NCBI RefSeq assembly: GCF_000308595.1
Contig: NZ_BAGA01000046.1
Coordinates: forward strand, 1 to 40,980
Length of the DNA: 40,980 nucleotides
Reading direction: 5' to 3'
DNA from: Nocardia higoensis NBRC 100133
GTDB lineage: Bacteria > Actinomycetota > Actinomycetes > Mycobacteriales > Mycobacteriaceae
The notes under the pieces were generated by a model that ran no database searches, was not told the DNA's origin, and saw only the letters and a list, made by a program, of their open reading frames with translations. This document shows positions 1-6,776 of the stretch, piece after piece (position 1 is the first letter of the stretch; each line of letters starts with the position of its first letter). The position numbers were made by a program, and so were the translations under genes.

Positions 1-15
1 GAAGGTGCGTCGGTC

Positions 16-690
16 ATGGCGTCCTACGCGGTGGGGTCACGACGTGCGTCGCCGGGTGCCCGGCGCCCGGTCTGGCCGGGCATGATCACGCCGGGGGCGG
101 CGCCGGGCGGACGCGGGCGCAGAGGCTCGCCCGGGCACGGCAGCCTGGCGAAGCGCCGGCGGCGCGGACGGCCGCCGCGACGACGCAGACCCTGGCTGGT
201 CACCGCGGTGGCGCTGGGCGTCTCGCTGTCGGCGGCGGCGGTCGTGCTGGCCTATGTCTCCACCGCCCCCGGGCCCCGGCAGTCCGCGACCGTGGCCGAC
301 CCGGTGCTCGGCGGCGGACCCGGGTGCGAACCGCTGCGCACCCCGGAACTGGTGCGCGGCAACGGCACCGGTTCGGCGGCGAGCGGGCCCGACGCGGTGC
401 TCGCCTTCCAATACGCCTACTACGTGACCCGCTCCGGCGCCGAGGCCCGCGCGATCACCACCCGTGACGCCGCGGTGTCGTCCGCCGAGGTGATCGACGC
501 GGGCATCGCCTCGGTGCCGCCGGACACCAGGCACTGCGTGCTCATCTCCCCGCTGCCGGACGGCAGGCTGGACGTGGTGCTCACCGAGGTCCGCCCCGAC
601 GGCGCCGTCAAGACCTATCGCCAGTTCGTCACGGTGGCCGAGCGCGCCGACGGCGTCCTCATCACCCGGATCGGGCCGCCGGACCGGTAA
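16..690 (+). CDS. Membrane-anchored protein of unknown function, start possibly upstream of window
   Basis: The product is 224 residues from the first ATG. It has an Arg/Pro/Gly-rich basic N-terminal stretch of about 58 residues, one hydrophobic segment (about residues 60-81, beginning WLVTAVALGVSLSAAAVV), and then an extracytoplasmic domain of about 140 residues with two cysteines (in GCEPL and HCVLI) that could form a disulfide. The reading frame stays open to base 1, so the true start may lie outside the window. The C-terminal domain resembles a small domain seen in Nocardia proteins (possibly DUF8176); that is from memory and not firm. Topology suggests a cytoplasmic basic tail and a cell-surface domain. 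The function is unknown. The nearest downstream gene is 325 bp away and has its own operators, so it is not obviously in the same operon. Confidence 0.75.
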   Translation: MASYAVGSRRASPGARRPVWPGMITPGAAPGGRGRRGSPGHGSLAKRRRRGRPPRRRRPWLVTAVALGVSLSAAAVVLAYVSTAPGPRQSATVADPVLGGGPGCEPLRTPELVRGNGTGSAASGPDAVLAFQYAYYVTRSGAEARAITTRDAAVSSAEVIDAGIASVPPDTRHCVLISPLPDGRLDVVLTEVRPDGAVKTYRQFVTVAERADGVLITRIGPPDR

Positions 691-1015
691 CTCGTGCGGG
701 ACCGGGCGATCTCGCCGGCGCCGCCGATTTCGCGGCGTCCGGCCGGAACGACCAACTGCCCGCCGGGTTCCGGGTTGTGGACCACCGGCCGCCCGGGCCG
801 GTGAACGCCGCCGTGGAATCGCTTCGCGAACCACCTTCGCGGGCAGGTGGCCGCTGGGAGATGGCTGCGCGAACCGCCCTCGATCGGGATCGACTCTGAT
901 ACATTTTCGTATCGGATACATCGGTGTATCGAACGCGGTGCATATCGGCGGCAGCGGCGCGATGTCGGGCCCGCCGATCGGACGGCGGAGCACGCGACTG
1001 CCGCTAGGAGGAACC
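691..1015. other. Gene-free stretch carrying twin TetR-type operators
   Basis: No convincing gene lies here. The last third holds two adjacent 16-bp inverted repeats (898-913 and 915-930) and the strong ribosome-binding site AGGAGG at 1006-1011 for the regulator that starts at 1016. The first 200 bases show nothing that I can interpret. Confidence 0.6.
898..930. promoter_or_regulatory. Twin palindromic operators upstream of the TetR-FAD dehydrogenase operon
   Basis: Two 16-bp inverted repeats stand one base apart: GATACATTTTCGTATC (898-913, arms GATAC/GTATC) and GATACATCGGTGTATC (915-930, arms GATACA/TGTATC). Their centres are 17 bp apart. They sit 86-118 bp upstream of the TetR start at 1016. 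Autoregulation by that TetR protein is the natural inference; binding is not shown by sequence. Confidence 0.65.
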
Positions 1016-1702
1016 GTGACGGCGGCAGCACAGGCCGGAGATCCGCGGACGAGCGCCGCGTCCCCGGCGCCCGTGCGTAAGGCGGCGGCCGACAAGCCGC
1101 CGAGCCGACGACGGGTGCGCACCCGCGATCGCCTGCTCGCCGCGGCCTACGAGGTCTTCGCCGAGGAGGGGTTCGGCCGCGCGAGCGTGGAGCGGGTGTG
1201 CGAACGGGCCGGTTTCACCCGTGGTGCGTTCTACTCGAACTTCACCTCCCTCGACGAGCTGTTCCTGGCGATGTGGGAGCAGCGCTCGGCGGCCCTGCGC
1301 GAGGATCTGCGCGCGGCGCTGGACGCCCTGGCCGTCGACGGTCCCACCGATGTGCGCGCGGCGGTGGCGGGTCTGCTGGCGGCGGTGCCGCTGGAAGAGG
1401 CCTGGTTCCGGATCACCGCCGAATTCACCGCGCACGCGCTGCGCACCCCCGATCTGCGCCGGGTGATGGCCGAGCGGGAGGAGGCCATCGTGGCCGCGCT
1501 GGCCCCGACCGTCGGCGCGGCGCTGCGCCGGGCCGGGCGCACCGTCGCCGATCCCGTGGCGCTCGGTCAAGCGCTGGTGGCCGTGCACGACGGCACGGCC
1601 ACGCAGGTGTTGATGGAGCCGGGCAACCGGACGGTCCTGGGTCGGCGTGCCGACCTGTTCTGCCACGTCGTGCTGGCCTACAGCACGCCAATCGAAGGAT
1701 GA
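1016..1702 (+). CDS. TetR/AcrR family transcriptional regulator
   Basis: The product is 228 residues from GTG 1016. This start is chosen because AGGAGG (1006-1011) lies just before it; the frame is also open upstream to ATG 938. A basic linker (residues about 1-38) precedes a typical TetR helix-turn-helix: RDRLLAAAYEVFAEEGF, then ASVERVCERAGFTRGAFYSNF. The rest is an alpha-helical ligand-binding domain with no recognisable ligand signature. Its stop codon overlaps the downstream FAD dehydrogenase frame at ATGA (1699-1702), so the two are probably co-transcribed and the regulator likely controls that enzyme and itself through the twin palindromes at 898-930. TetR proteins are usually repressors relieved by a small molecule; a steroid or hydrophobic ligand would suit the neighbour but is speculation. 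Confidence 0.9.
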   Translation: MTAAAQAGDPRTSAASPAPVRKAAADKPPSRRRVRTRDRLLAAAYEVFAEEGFGRASVERVCERAGFTRGAFYSNFTSLDELFLAMWEQRSAALREDLRAALDALAVDGPTDVRAAVAGLLAAVPLEEAWFRITAEFTAHALRTPDLRRVMAEREEAIVAALAPTVGAALRRAGRTVADPVALGQALVAVHDGTATQVLMEPGNRTVLGRRADLFCHVVLAYSTPIEG

Positions 1703-1704
1703 CG

Positions 1705-3396
1705 ATGAGCACAAGCGAATCCGCGCACGCGGCCGGCCACGACGACGAGGTGATCGTGGTCGGTGCGGGCCTGGCCGGTCTGGTCGCCGCCCACGAACTG
1801 GCGCTGGCCGGTAAGAAGGTGCACCTGCTCGACCAGGAGAACCGCAACAACCTCGGCGGTCAGGCGTTCTGGTCGCTGGGCGGGCTGTTCATGGTCGACA
1901 CCCCCGAGCAGCGCAGGCTCGGCATCAAGGACTCCTACGAGCTGGCCTGGCAGGACTGGCAGGGCTCGGCCGGTTTCGACCGCGAGGACGAGGACCACTG
2001 GGCCCGCCGGTGGGCCCAGGCCTATGTACGCTTCGCCGCCACCGAGAAGCGGGACTACCTGCGCGCGCTCGGACTCCGGGTCACCCCGCTGGTCGGCTGG
2101 GCCGAACGCGGCGGCGGCGCCGCCGACGGTCACGGCAACTCCGTGCCGCGCTTCCACCTCACCTGGGGCACCGGTCCCGAGGTGGTGCGGGTGTTCGCCG
2201 AACCGGTCCTGGCCGCCGAACAGCGCGGGCTGGTCCGGTTCAGCTTCCGGCACCGTGTGGACGAACTGATCGTCGAGAACGACGCGGTGGTCGGAGTGCG
2301 CGGCAGCGTGCTCGAGCCCACCGATCTCGAGCGCGGCAAGGCGTCCTCGCGAACGGTCGTCGGCGACTTCGAATTCCGGGCGAAGGCCGTGGTGGTGACC
2401 TCCGGCGGCATCGGCCACAATCACGCCCTGATCCGGCAGAACTGGCCGGTGGATCGGCTCGGCCCGTGCCCGGAGACGATGATCTCGGGCGTGCCCGCGC
2501 ACGTGGACGGGCGGATGCTGGCGATCTCGGAGGCCGCGGGCGGTGCGATCGTCAACCGCGACCGCATGTGGCACTACACCGAGGGCATCCACAACTGGGA
2601 TCCGATCTGGCCCGACCATGCCATCCGCATCATCCCCGGCCCGTCCTCGCTGTGGTTCGATGCCAACGGAAAGCGGCTGCCCGCGCCGTGTTTCCCCGGT
2701 TTCGACACCAACGCGACGATGAAGGCGATCCTGTCGACCGGCTACGACTACTCGTGGTTCGTACTCACCCAGTCGATCATCGAGAAGGAGTTCGCGCTCT
2801 CGGGTTCGGAACAGAATCCCGACATCACCGGCAAGGATCTCAAGCTCACCCTGGCCAGCCGGGTCGCCAAGGGCGCGCCCGGCCCGGTGGAGGCGTTCAA
2901 GAAGCACGGCGTGGACTTCGTGGTGGCCGACACGCTGGCCGAGCTGGTCGAGGGCATGAACAAGATCGCCCGGGGCCCGCAGCTGGATGTGGCCGACCTG
3001 GAGCGCCAGATCGTCGCGCGTGACCGGGAACTGGACAACAAGTTCAGCAAGGACGCCCAGCTCATGGCGATCACCAACGCGCGCCAATCCTTCGCCGACA
3101 AGGCGGGCCGGGTCGCCAAGCCGCATCGCATCCTTGACCCGAAGGCGGGTCCGCTGATCGCCGTGCGACTGAACATCCTCACCCGCAAGACCCTCGGCGG
3201 CCTGCAGACCACGCTGGACTCACAGGTGGTGCGCCCGGACGGCACCCCGTTGCCCGGCCTGTACGCCGCGGGCGAGGTCGCCGGCTTCGGCGGCGGCGGC
3301 GTGCACGGGTACAACGCGCTGGAAGGAACCTTCCTCGGCGGTTGCATCTTCTCGGGCCGGGCCGCCGGGCGGGCGCTGGCGAAGTCGTTGTCCTGA
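1705..3396 (+). CDS. FAD-binding dehydrogenase, 3-ketosteroid-dehydrogenase-like (Rv0785 type)
   Basis: The product is 563 residues. ATG 1705 is chosen because GAAGGA (1694-1699) lies 5 nt before it; ATG 1699, overlapping the regulator stop, is the alternative. The N-terminal dinucleotide-binding motif is VIVVGAGLAGLVAAHEL (about 17-33), and the C-terminal flavin motif is GLYAAGEVAGFGGGGVHGYN, followed by GTFLGGCIFSGRAAG, as in the fumarate reductase/KstD superfamily of flavoproteins. The whole sequence reads like mycobacterial Rv0785, an FAD-binding dehydrogenase with no settled substrate. A cytoplasmic flavin-dependent alpha,beta-dehydrogenation of a hydrophobic compound is likely. It is the second gene of a TetR-led operon and is followed by a hairpin terminator at 3534-3567. 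Confidence 0.88.
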   Translation: MSTSESAHAAGHDDEVIVVGAGLAGLVAAHELALAGKKVHLLDQENRNNLGGQAFWSLGGLFMVDTPEQRRLGIKDSYELAWQDWQGSAGFDREDEDHWARRWAQAYVRFAATEKRDYLRALGLRVTPLVGWAERGGGAADGHGNSVPRFHLTWGTGPEVVRVFAEPVLAAEQRGLVRFSFRHRVDELIVENDAVVGVRGSVLEPTDLERGKASSRTVVGDFEFRAKAVVVTSGGIGHNHALIRQNWPVDRLGPCPETMISGVPAHVDGRMLAISEAAGGAIVNRDRMWHYTEGIHNWDPIWPDHAIRIIPGPSSLWFDANGKRLPAPCFPGFDTNATMKAILSTGYDYSWFVLTQSIIEKEFALSGSEQNPDITGKDLKLTLASRVAKGAPGPVEAFKKHGVDFVVADTLAELVEGMNKIARGPQLDVADLERQIVARDRELDNKFSKDAQLMAITNARQSFADKAGRVAKPHRILDPKAGPLIAVRLNILTRKTLGGLQTTLDSQVVRPDGTPLPGLYAAGEVAGFGGGGVHGYNALEGTFLGGCIFSGRAAGRALAKSLS

Positions 3397-3718
3397 GCCT
3401 CGTTCGACCGGAAGTGCCGGCAGCCACGAGGTTGCTGCGCCGGCGGCGCGGGCACAACGGGTCTCGATGCGCGCGCCCGCCGTCCGGGGCCACCGGGTCC
3501 GGGCGGCGCGGTCGTGATGATCATGAAAACCGACGATGCCGCCGGGAGGGGGAGCCCGGCGGCATCGACTCGGAGATGCGCGACTCGCAGGGGGTTCGAG
3601 CCGCACGGTAGTCGGCTCAGGGAGGGCCGACCCGATTGCCGATCGTACGCTGGCGCAGCATCATCGGCCCGCGCCGACACCAGGACAACCTGGACAATCG
3701 CACGTCCGGGGTGCATCC
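3397..3718. other. Gene-free stretch between convergent genes
   Basis: The stretch lies between the FAD dehydrogenase (plus) and the GGDEF gene (minus). It contains the hairpin at 3534-3567, and I see no supported gene. A T-loop-like string near 3588-3600 does not fold as a tRNA. Confidence 0.6.
3534..3567. terminator. Hairpin terminator between convergent genes
   Basis: A 13-bp perfect stem (CGATGCCGCCGGG at 3534-3546 pairing with CCCGGCGGCATCG at 3555-3567) encloses an 8-nt loop. No U-tract follows, as is common in high-GC actinobacteria. Its position suits termination of the FAD dehydrogenase operon, and possibly also of the opposing GGDEF transcript. Confidence 0.7.
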
Positions 3719-4975
3719 TCAGGCGCTCGCTGCGGCCTTCTCCCGGTACATGGCGATGTCGGCGTCGTGCAGCACCTCGGTGAGCGAGCGCGGGTCGGCG
3801 GGCGAGAGCCGGGTCGCGCCGATCGACACGCCGATTTCCAGGCGATTGCGCGGCAGCCGGATCGGCTCGCCCACCACCGCGTGCAGGCGCTCGGCGGCGG
3901 CGGCGGGGTCGCGGCCCGGACCGCGCAACAGGATCAGGAACTCGTCGCCGCCCAGCCTGCCGATGAGGTCGCCGTCGGCCACCGCGCGACGCAGGCGCCG
4001 GGCGATGATCCGCAGCACCTCGTCGCCCGCCAGATGGCCGTGGCGGTCGTTGACCGACTTGAATCGGTCCAGATCGACGAACAACACCGCGGAGAACTCT
4101 TCGCGCGCGGGCTCGGCCAGTGCGTGTTCGAGGCGGGCCAGAATGGTGGCGCGGTTCTTCAGTCCGGTGAGATCGTCGTGGGTGGCCTGGTAGCGCAGTT
4201 TGCGGTGGCGGTCCCGGTTCTCGGTGATGTCGGTGAACGAGGCCACCACCGCCGAGTTCGGGTCGTCCGGGTCGAGCGGGCGGCAATTGCCCGCCAGCCA
4301 GCGTCTGCCGCGATGGTGCCCCTCGATGCCGAAGACGAATCCGGTCGTCGGCTCGCCGGTGTGCACCGTGCGCACCATCGGATGCGCGGCCGGCAGCAGC
4401 GGCGCGCCGTCGGCGTCGACCATCCGCAGCGACAGCTCCTGATAACCGCGCCCGACGAGTTCGGCGCCCTCGCAACCGAGCAGGCGCAACGCGGCCGGGT
4501 TGATCGATTCGATGCGCCCGGCCCTGGTCATCACCACGACGCCCTCCTGGAGCTGGGAGACGACCGCGGCGAAGTGCTGTTCCATCCGCCGCCGCGCCGC
4601 CTCGGCCGCGCGCTGGATGCTGAGATCGTGCAACACCACCTGGTAGGCGTTGCGGCCCTGCCACACCGTGCGCACCGTCGCCGTCTCCACCGGAATCCGC
4701 ATGCCGTCAGGACGGATCAGGGTCGCGGGCACCCGCCTGCTCGGCCGGATCGCGGTGGCGATCTCCGCGGGATGCAGGAAGTCGGACAGCGGTCGCCCGA
4801 GGACGTCGGCGCCCGCGGCGAACAGCCGGACGCCCGCGGGGTTCAGGTACGCGATCGAGCCGCCCTCGTGCACGCAGATGGCGTCGGGGGAGTGCTCGAC
4901 GAGCGCGCAGTAGCGCTGTGCCAGTTGCGCCACGCCGGTGCCGCCGGGTGTCGCTGTGTAGGTGTTCTCGGCCAT
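3719..4975 (-). CDS. PAS-PAS-GGDEF diguanylate cyclase
   Basis: The product is 418 residues from ATG 4975, with AGGA 5 nt upstream in the transcript; a longer reading to 5113 lacks support. Residues about 15-120 form a PAS domain (YCALVEHSPDAICVHEGG) and about 130-255 a second PAS with PAC-like end (VVASFTDITENRDR). Residues about 260-412 form the GGDEF domain: THDDLTGLKNR, FVDLDRFKSVND and an intact active-site GGDEF (342-346). This makes cyclic di-GMP from two GTP. The inhibitory I-site RxxD expected at 333-336 reads ADGD, so product feedback is probably lost. There are no membrane segments, so it is a soluble sensor. It lies 242 bp downstream of the RsbR-like gene on the same strand. No EAL domain is present. 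Confidence 0.92.
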   Translation of the reverse strand: MAENTYTATPGGTGVAQLAQRYCALVEHSPDAICVHEGGSIAYLNPAGVRLFAAGADVLGRPLSDFLHPAEIATAIRPSRRVPATLIRPDGMRIPVETATVRTVWQGRNAYQVVLHDLSIQRAAEAARRRMEQHFAAVVSQLQEGVVVMTRAGRIESINPAALRLLGCEGAELVGRGYQELSLRMVDADGAPLLPAAHPMVRTVHTGEPTTGFVFGIEGHHRGRRWLAGNCRPLDPDDPNSAVVASFTDITENRDRHRKLRYQATHDDLTGLKNRATILARLEHALAEPAREEFSAVLFVDLDRFKSVNDRHGHLAGDEVLRIIARRLRRAVADGDLIGRLGGDEFLILLRGPGRDPAAAAERLHAVVGEPIRLPRNRLEIGVSIGATRLSPADPRSLTEVLHDADIAMYREKAAASA

Positions 4976-5217
4976 GCGAATCCTGTTCGTCGTACGACGC
5001 GGCGAATAGCACGGTGTAGCTCGCATCAGGACATCGATCCGGCGAATACCCACCCTGCGCCGAGATCCGAGTCCGAGATGCCGATACCGGAGGAGCGATC
5101 GATCGAAAGTCAAAAGAGACTAAGTGGTATCGACGATCGACAATAGCGAATGGCTGTGCCGTGGGCAATTACCCCGCCACCGGGCATTTCCGGCCGGTAC
5201 CGACTCCGATGCCGCCG

Positions 5218-6126
5218 TCAGTTCGGCGATTCGCCGGGGCGCCCGTAGTCGGTCACGCGGGTCACTTCGTAGCCGAGCAGCCGCTCGGCCTCTTCGATGC
5301 CGCCCTGCAGATCGCCGACGGCGTTCATCTTCGACAGGTCGAGGCCGATCGTCACGAGTGTCAGGGCGATTTCGGAGGACAGTCCGGTGATGATGACGCT
5401 CGCGCCCATGAGGCCGGAGGCGTCGACGGTCTGGACGAGGTGGTTGGCCACGGTGGAGTCGATAGTGGGTACGCCGGTGATGTCGATGACGACCACCTTG
5501 GCGCGGTTGGCGCGGATGGCGCGCAGGAGTTGCTCGGTGAGCTGGCGGGCGCGCTGGCTGTCGAGTACGCCGATGATCGGCAGGATGAGCAGCTGTTCGC
5601 GGACCTGCAGGACCGGGGTGGACAGCTCGCGGATGGCTTCCTGCTGCTGGCGGATGATTCGCTCGCGCTCCTGCACGAACGAGATCGCGACCATGCCCGC
5701 GACCCGGTTGGCGGCGGGCTCGTAGACATCCAGGACACGGGTGAGCAGATCGAAATCGGTCTGGTACTTCTCGAACAGCGAACGGGCCAGCACATCGCGC
5801 AGCAGCAGCACGATGCCGAGGATCTCGTCGGTCTGCACCCCGCGGACCACGATCCGCTCGGACAGGTCGCGGGCGTAGTCGCCGAGCGCGCCGACCGAGC
5901 CGGTCTCCAGCACGGTCACGTAGTTGTCGTAGACGGAGGTGACCTCGGTGAAGATCTCCTCGGGGGTCATCGCCGTCAGCAGTGCGGCCTCGGTGATGCG
6001 CCGCGCCCACTGCGCGCGTAGGCCGGTCCGGTTGCTGCGCAGGTGTTCGACCAGCTCCGAGAGCAGGTGTTCGCCCGCGCTGTTCGCACCCGGGGCGGCC
6101 CGGGCGGAGTTGAACAGTTCGGACAA
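5218..6126 (-). CDS. RsbR-type stressosome protein with STAS domain
   Basis: The product is 302 residues from a TTG start at 6126, preceded by GGAG 7 nt upstream. Residues about 20-160 form an all-helical N-terminal sensor domain of the RsbRD type (LLSELVEHLRSNRTGLRAQW). Residues about 165-285 form a STAS domain: IRELSTPVLQVREQLLILPI, VVVIDITGVPTIDSTVANHL. By comparison with Bacillus RsbR, the phospho-acceptor sites map to Ser224/Thr225 and Thr256 (EIALTLV), so both sites keep a hydroxyl residue. In RsbR systems such proteins form the stressosome with RsbS and release the kinase RsbT to activate an RsbU phosphatase and an alternative sigma factor. No rsbS or rsbT lies next to it here; the downstream neighbour is a diguanylate cyclase. 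Confidence 0.88.
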   Translation of the reverse strand: MSELFNSARAAPGANSAGEHLLSELVEHLRSNRTGLRAQWARRITEAALLTAMTPEEIFTEVTSVYDNYVTVLETGSVGALGDYARDLSERIVVRGVQTDEILGIVLLLRDVLARSLFEKYQTDFDLLTRVLDVYEPAANRVAGMVAISFVQERERIIRQQQEAIRELSTPVLQVREQLLILPIIGVLDSQRARQLTEQLLRAIRANRAKVVVIDITGVPTIDSTVANHLVQTVDASGLMGASVIITGLSSEIALTLVTIGLDLSKMNAVGDLQGGIEEAERLLGYEVTRVTDYGRPGESPN

Positions 6127-6296
6127 CGGGGAACTCCATTGATCGAGACGTCATGGTGATGCCCGGACGCCGGGTCGGCGCGCACAGGCCGTCGCCAAGC
6201 GGCATCGTATACCGCCCTCCGCGTCGTTCGGACGGGTTTTCCGCGCTGTGCGCCAAGATAATTCGTCAACCGTCCAGTTTGTATAAGGGGTCGCGC

Positions 6297-6302
6297 TAGC
6301 CT
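6297..6302 (+). promoter_or_regulatory. Candidate -10 box of a leaderless DUF2277 transcript
   Basis: TAGCCT is followed by 6 nt and then the ATG at 6309, with no ribosome-binding site. This fits the actinobacterial TANNNT -10 spacing for transcription starting at the start codon. No good -35 is visible. Confidence 0.45.
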
Positions 6303-6308
6303 CGGTGT

Positions 6309-6662
6309 ATGTGCCGAAACATCACCGCTCTGCGCGGACTGGAACCGGCCGCGACGCCCGAGGAGATCCACGCCGCCGCGTTGCAGTACGTCCGCAAGGT
6401 CGGCGGGCTGACCGCCGTCTCGGCGAGCAATCGCTCGGCCGTCGAGGAGGCCGTGGCCGAGATCGCCGCGGCGACCACCCGGCTGCTCGAGCGCCTGCCC
6501 GAACGCAAGGTGCCGCCCAAGAGCGTGCCGCCCCTGCGTCGTCCGGAAGTTCGCGAACGCATCGCCGCCCGTGCGGCAACCGGTGACCACGACCGTGCCC
6601 ACGCGCATGAGCACTCCCACGATCACGGGCACGCCCACGCTCACGATCACGATCCCGCCTGA
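6309..6662 (+). CDS. DUF2277 family protein with histidine-rich C-terminal tail
   Basis: The product is 117 residues. Residues 1-65 match the DUF2277 family (begins MCRNITALRGLEP, then ALQYVRKVGGLTAVS and AVAEIAAATTRLLERL), a small cytoplasmic family of unknown function. The last 26 residues are an extension with ten histidines alternating with Asp, Glu, Ala and Ser (for example EHSHDHGHAHAHDHD). This resembles the metal-binding tails of nickel or zinc chaperones, so metal storage or delivery is a reasonable guess but not shown. It is transcribed divergently from the RsbR-like gene. It has no clear ribosome-binding site, and a TANNNT box sits 6 nt before the ATG, so translation is probably leaderless. 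Confidence 0.85.
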   Translation: MCRNITALRGLEPAATPEEIHAAALQYVRKVGGLTAVSASNRSAVEEAVAEIAAATTRLLERLPERKVPPKSVPPLRRPEVRERIAARAATGDHDRAHAHEHSHDHGHAHAHDHDPA

Positions 6663-6776
6663 GCGGGCGGAGTCCGCCCGCGTCGGTGCGAGCCGTACCC
6701 TGATGCCCGCCGGCGCGGGACAGCCGCCGAAGCGTGTCCCGACGATGCGGGCCGGTGGAATCAGACCCGGATCGGC

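Noticed and set aside
3580..3625. Possible tRNA, because of a GGTTCGAGCC T-loop-like string
   Set aside because: The flanking bases do not form a T-stem, and no acceptor, D or anticodon arms can be drawn around it.
3536..5146. Long plus-strand frame opposite the GGDEF gene
   Set aside because: High-GC DNA keeps antisense frames open; the minus-strand protein has clear PAS and GGDEF motifs, while the antisense product is Arg/Gly/His-rich and featureless.
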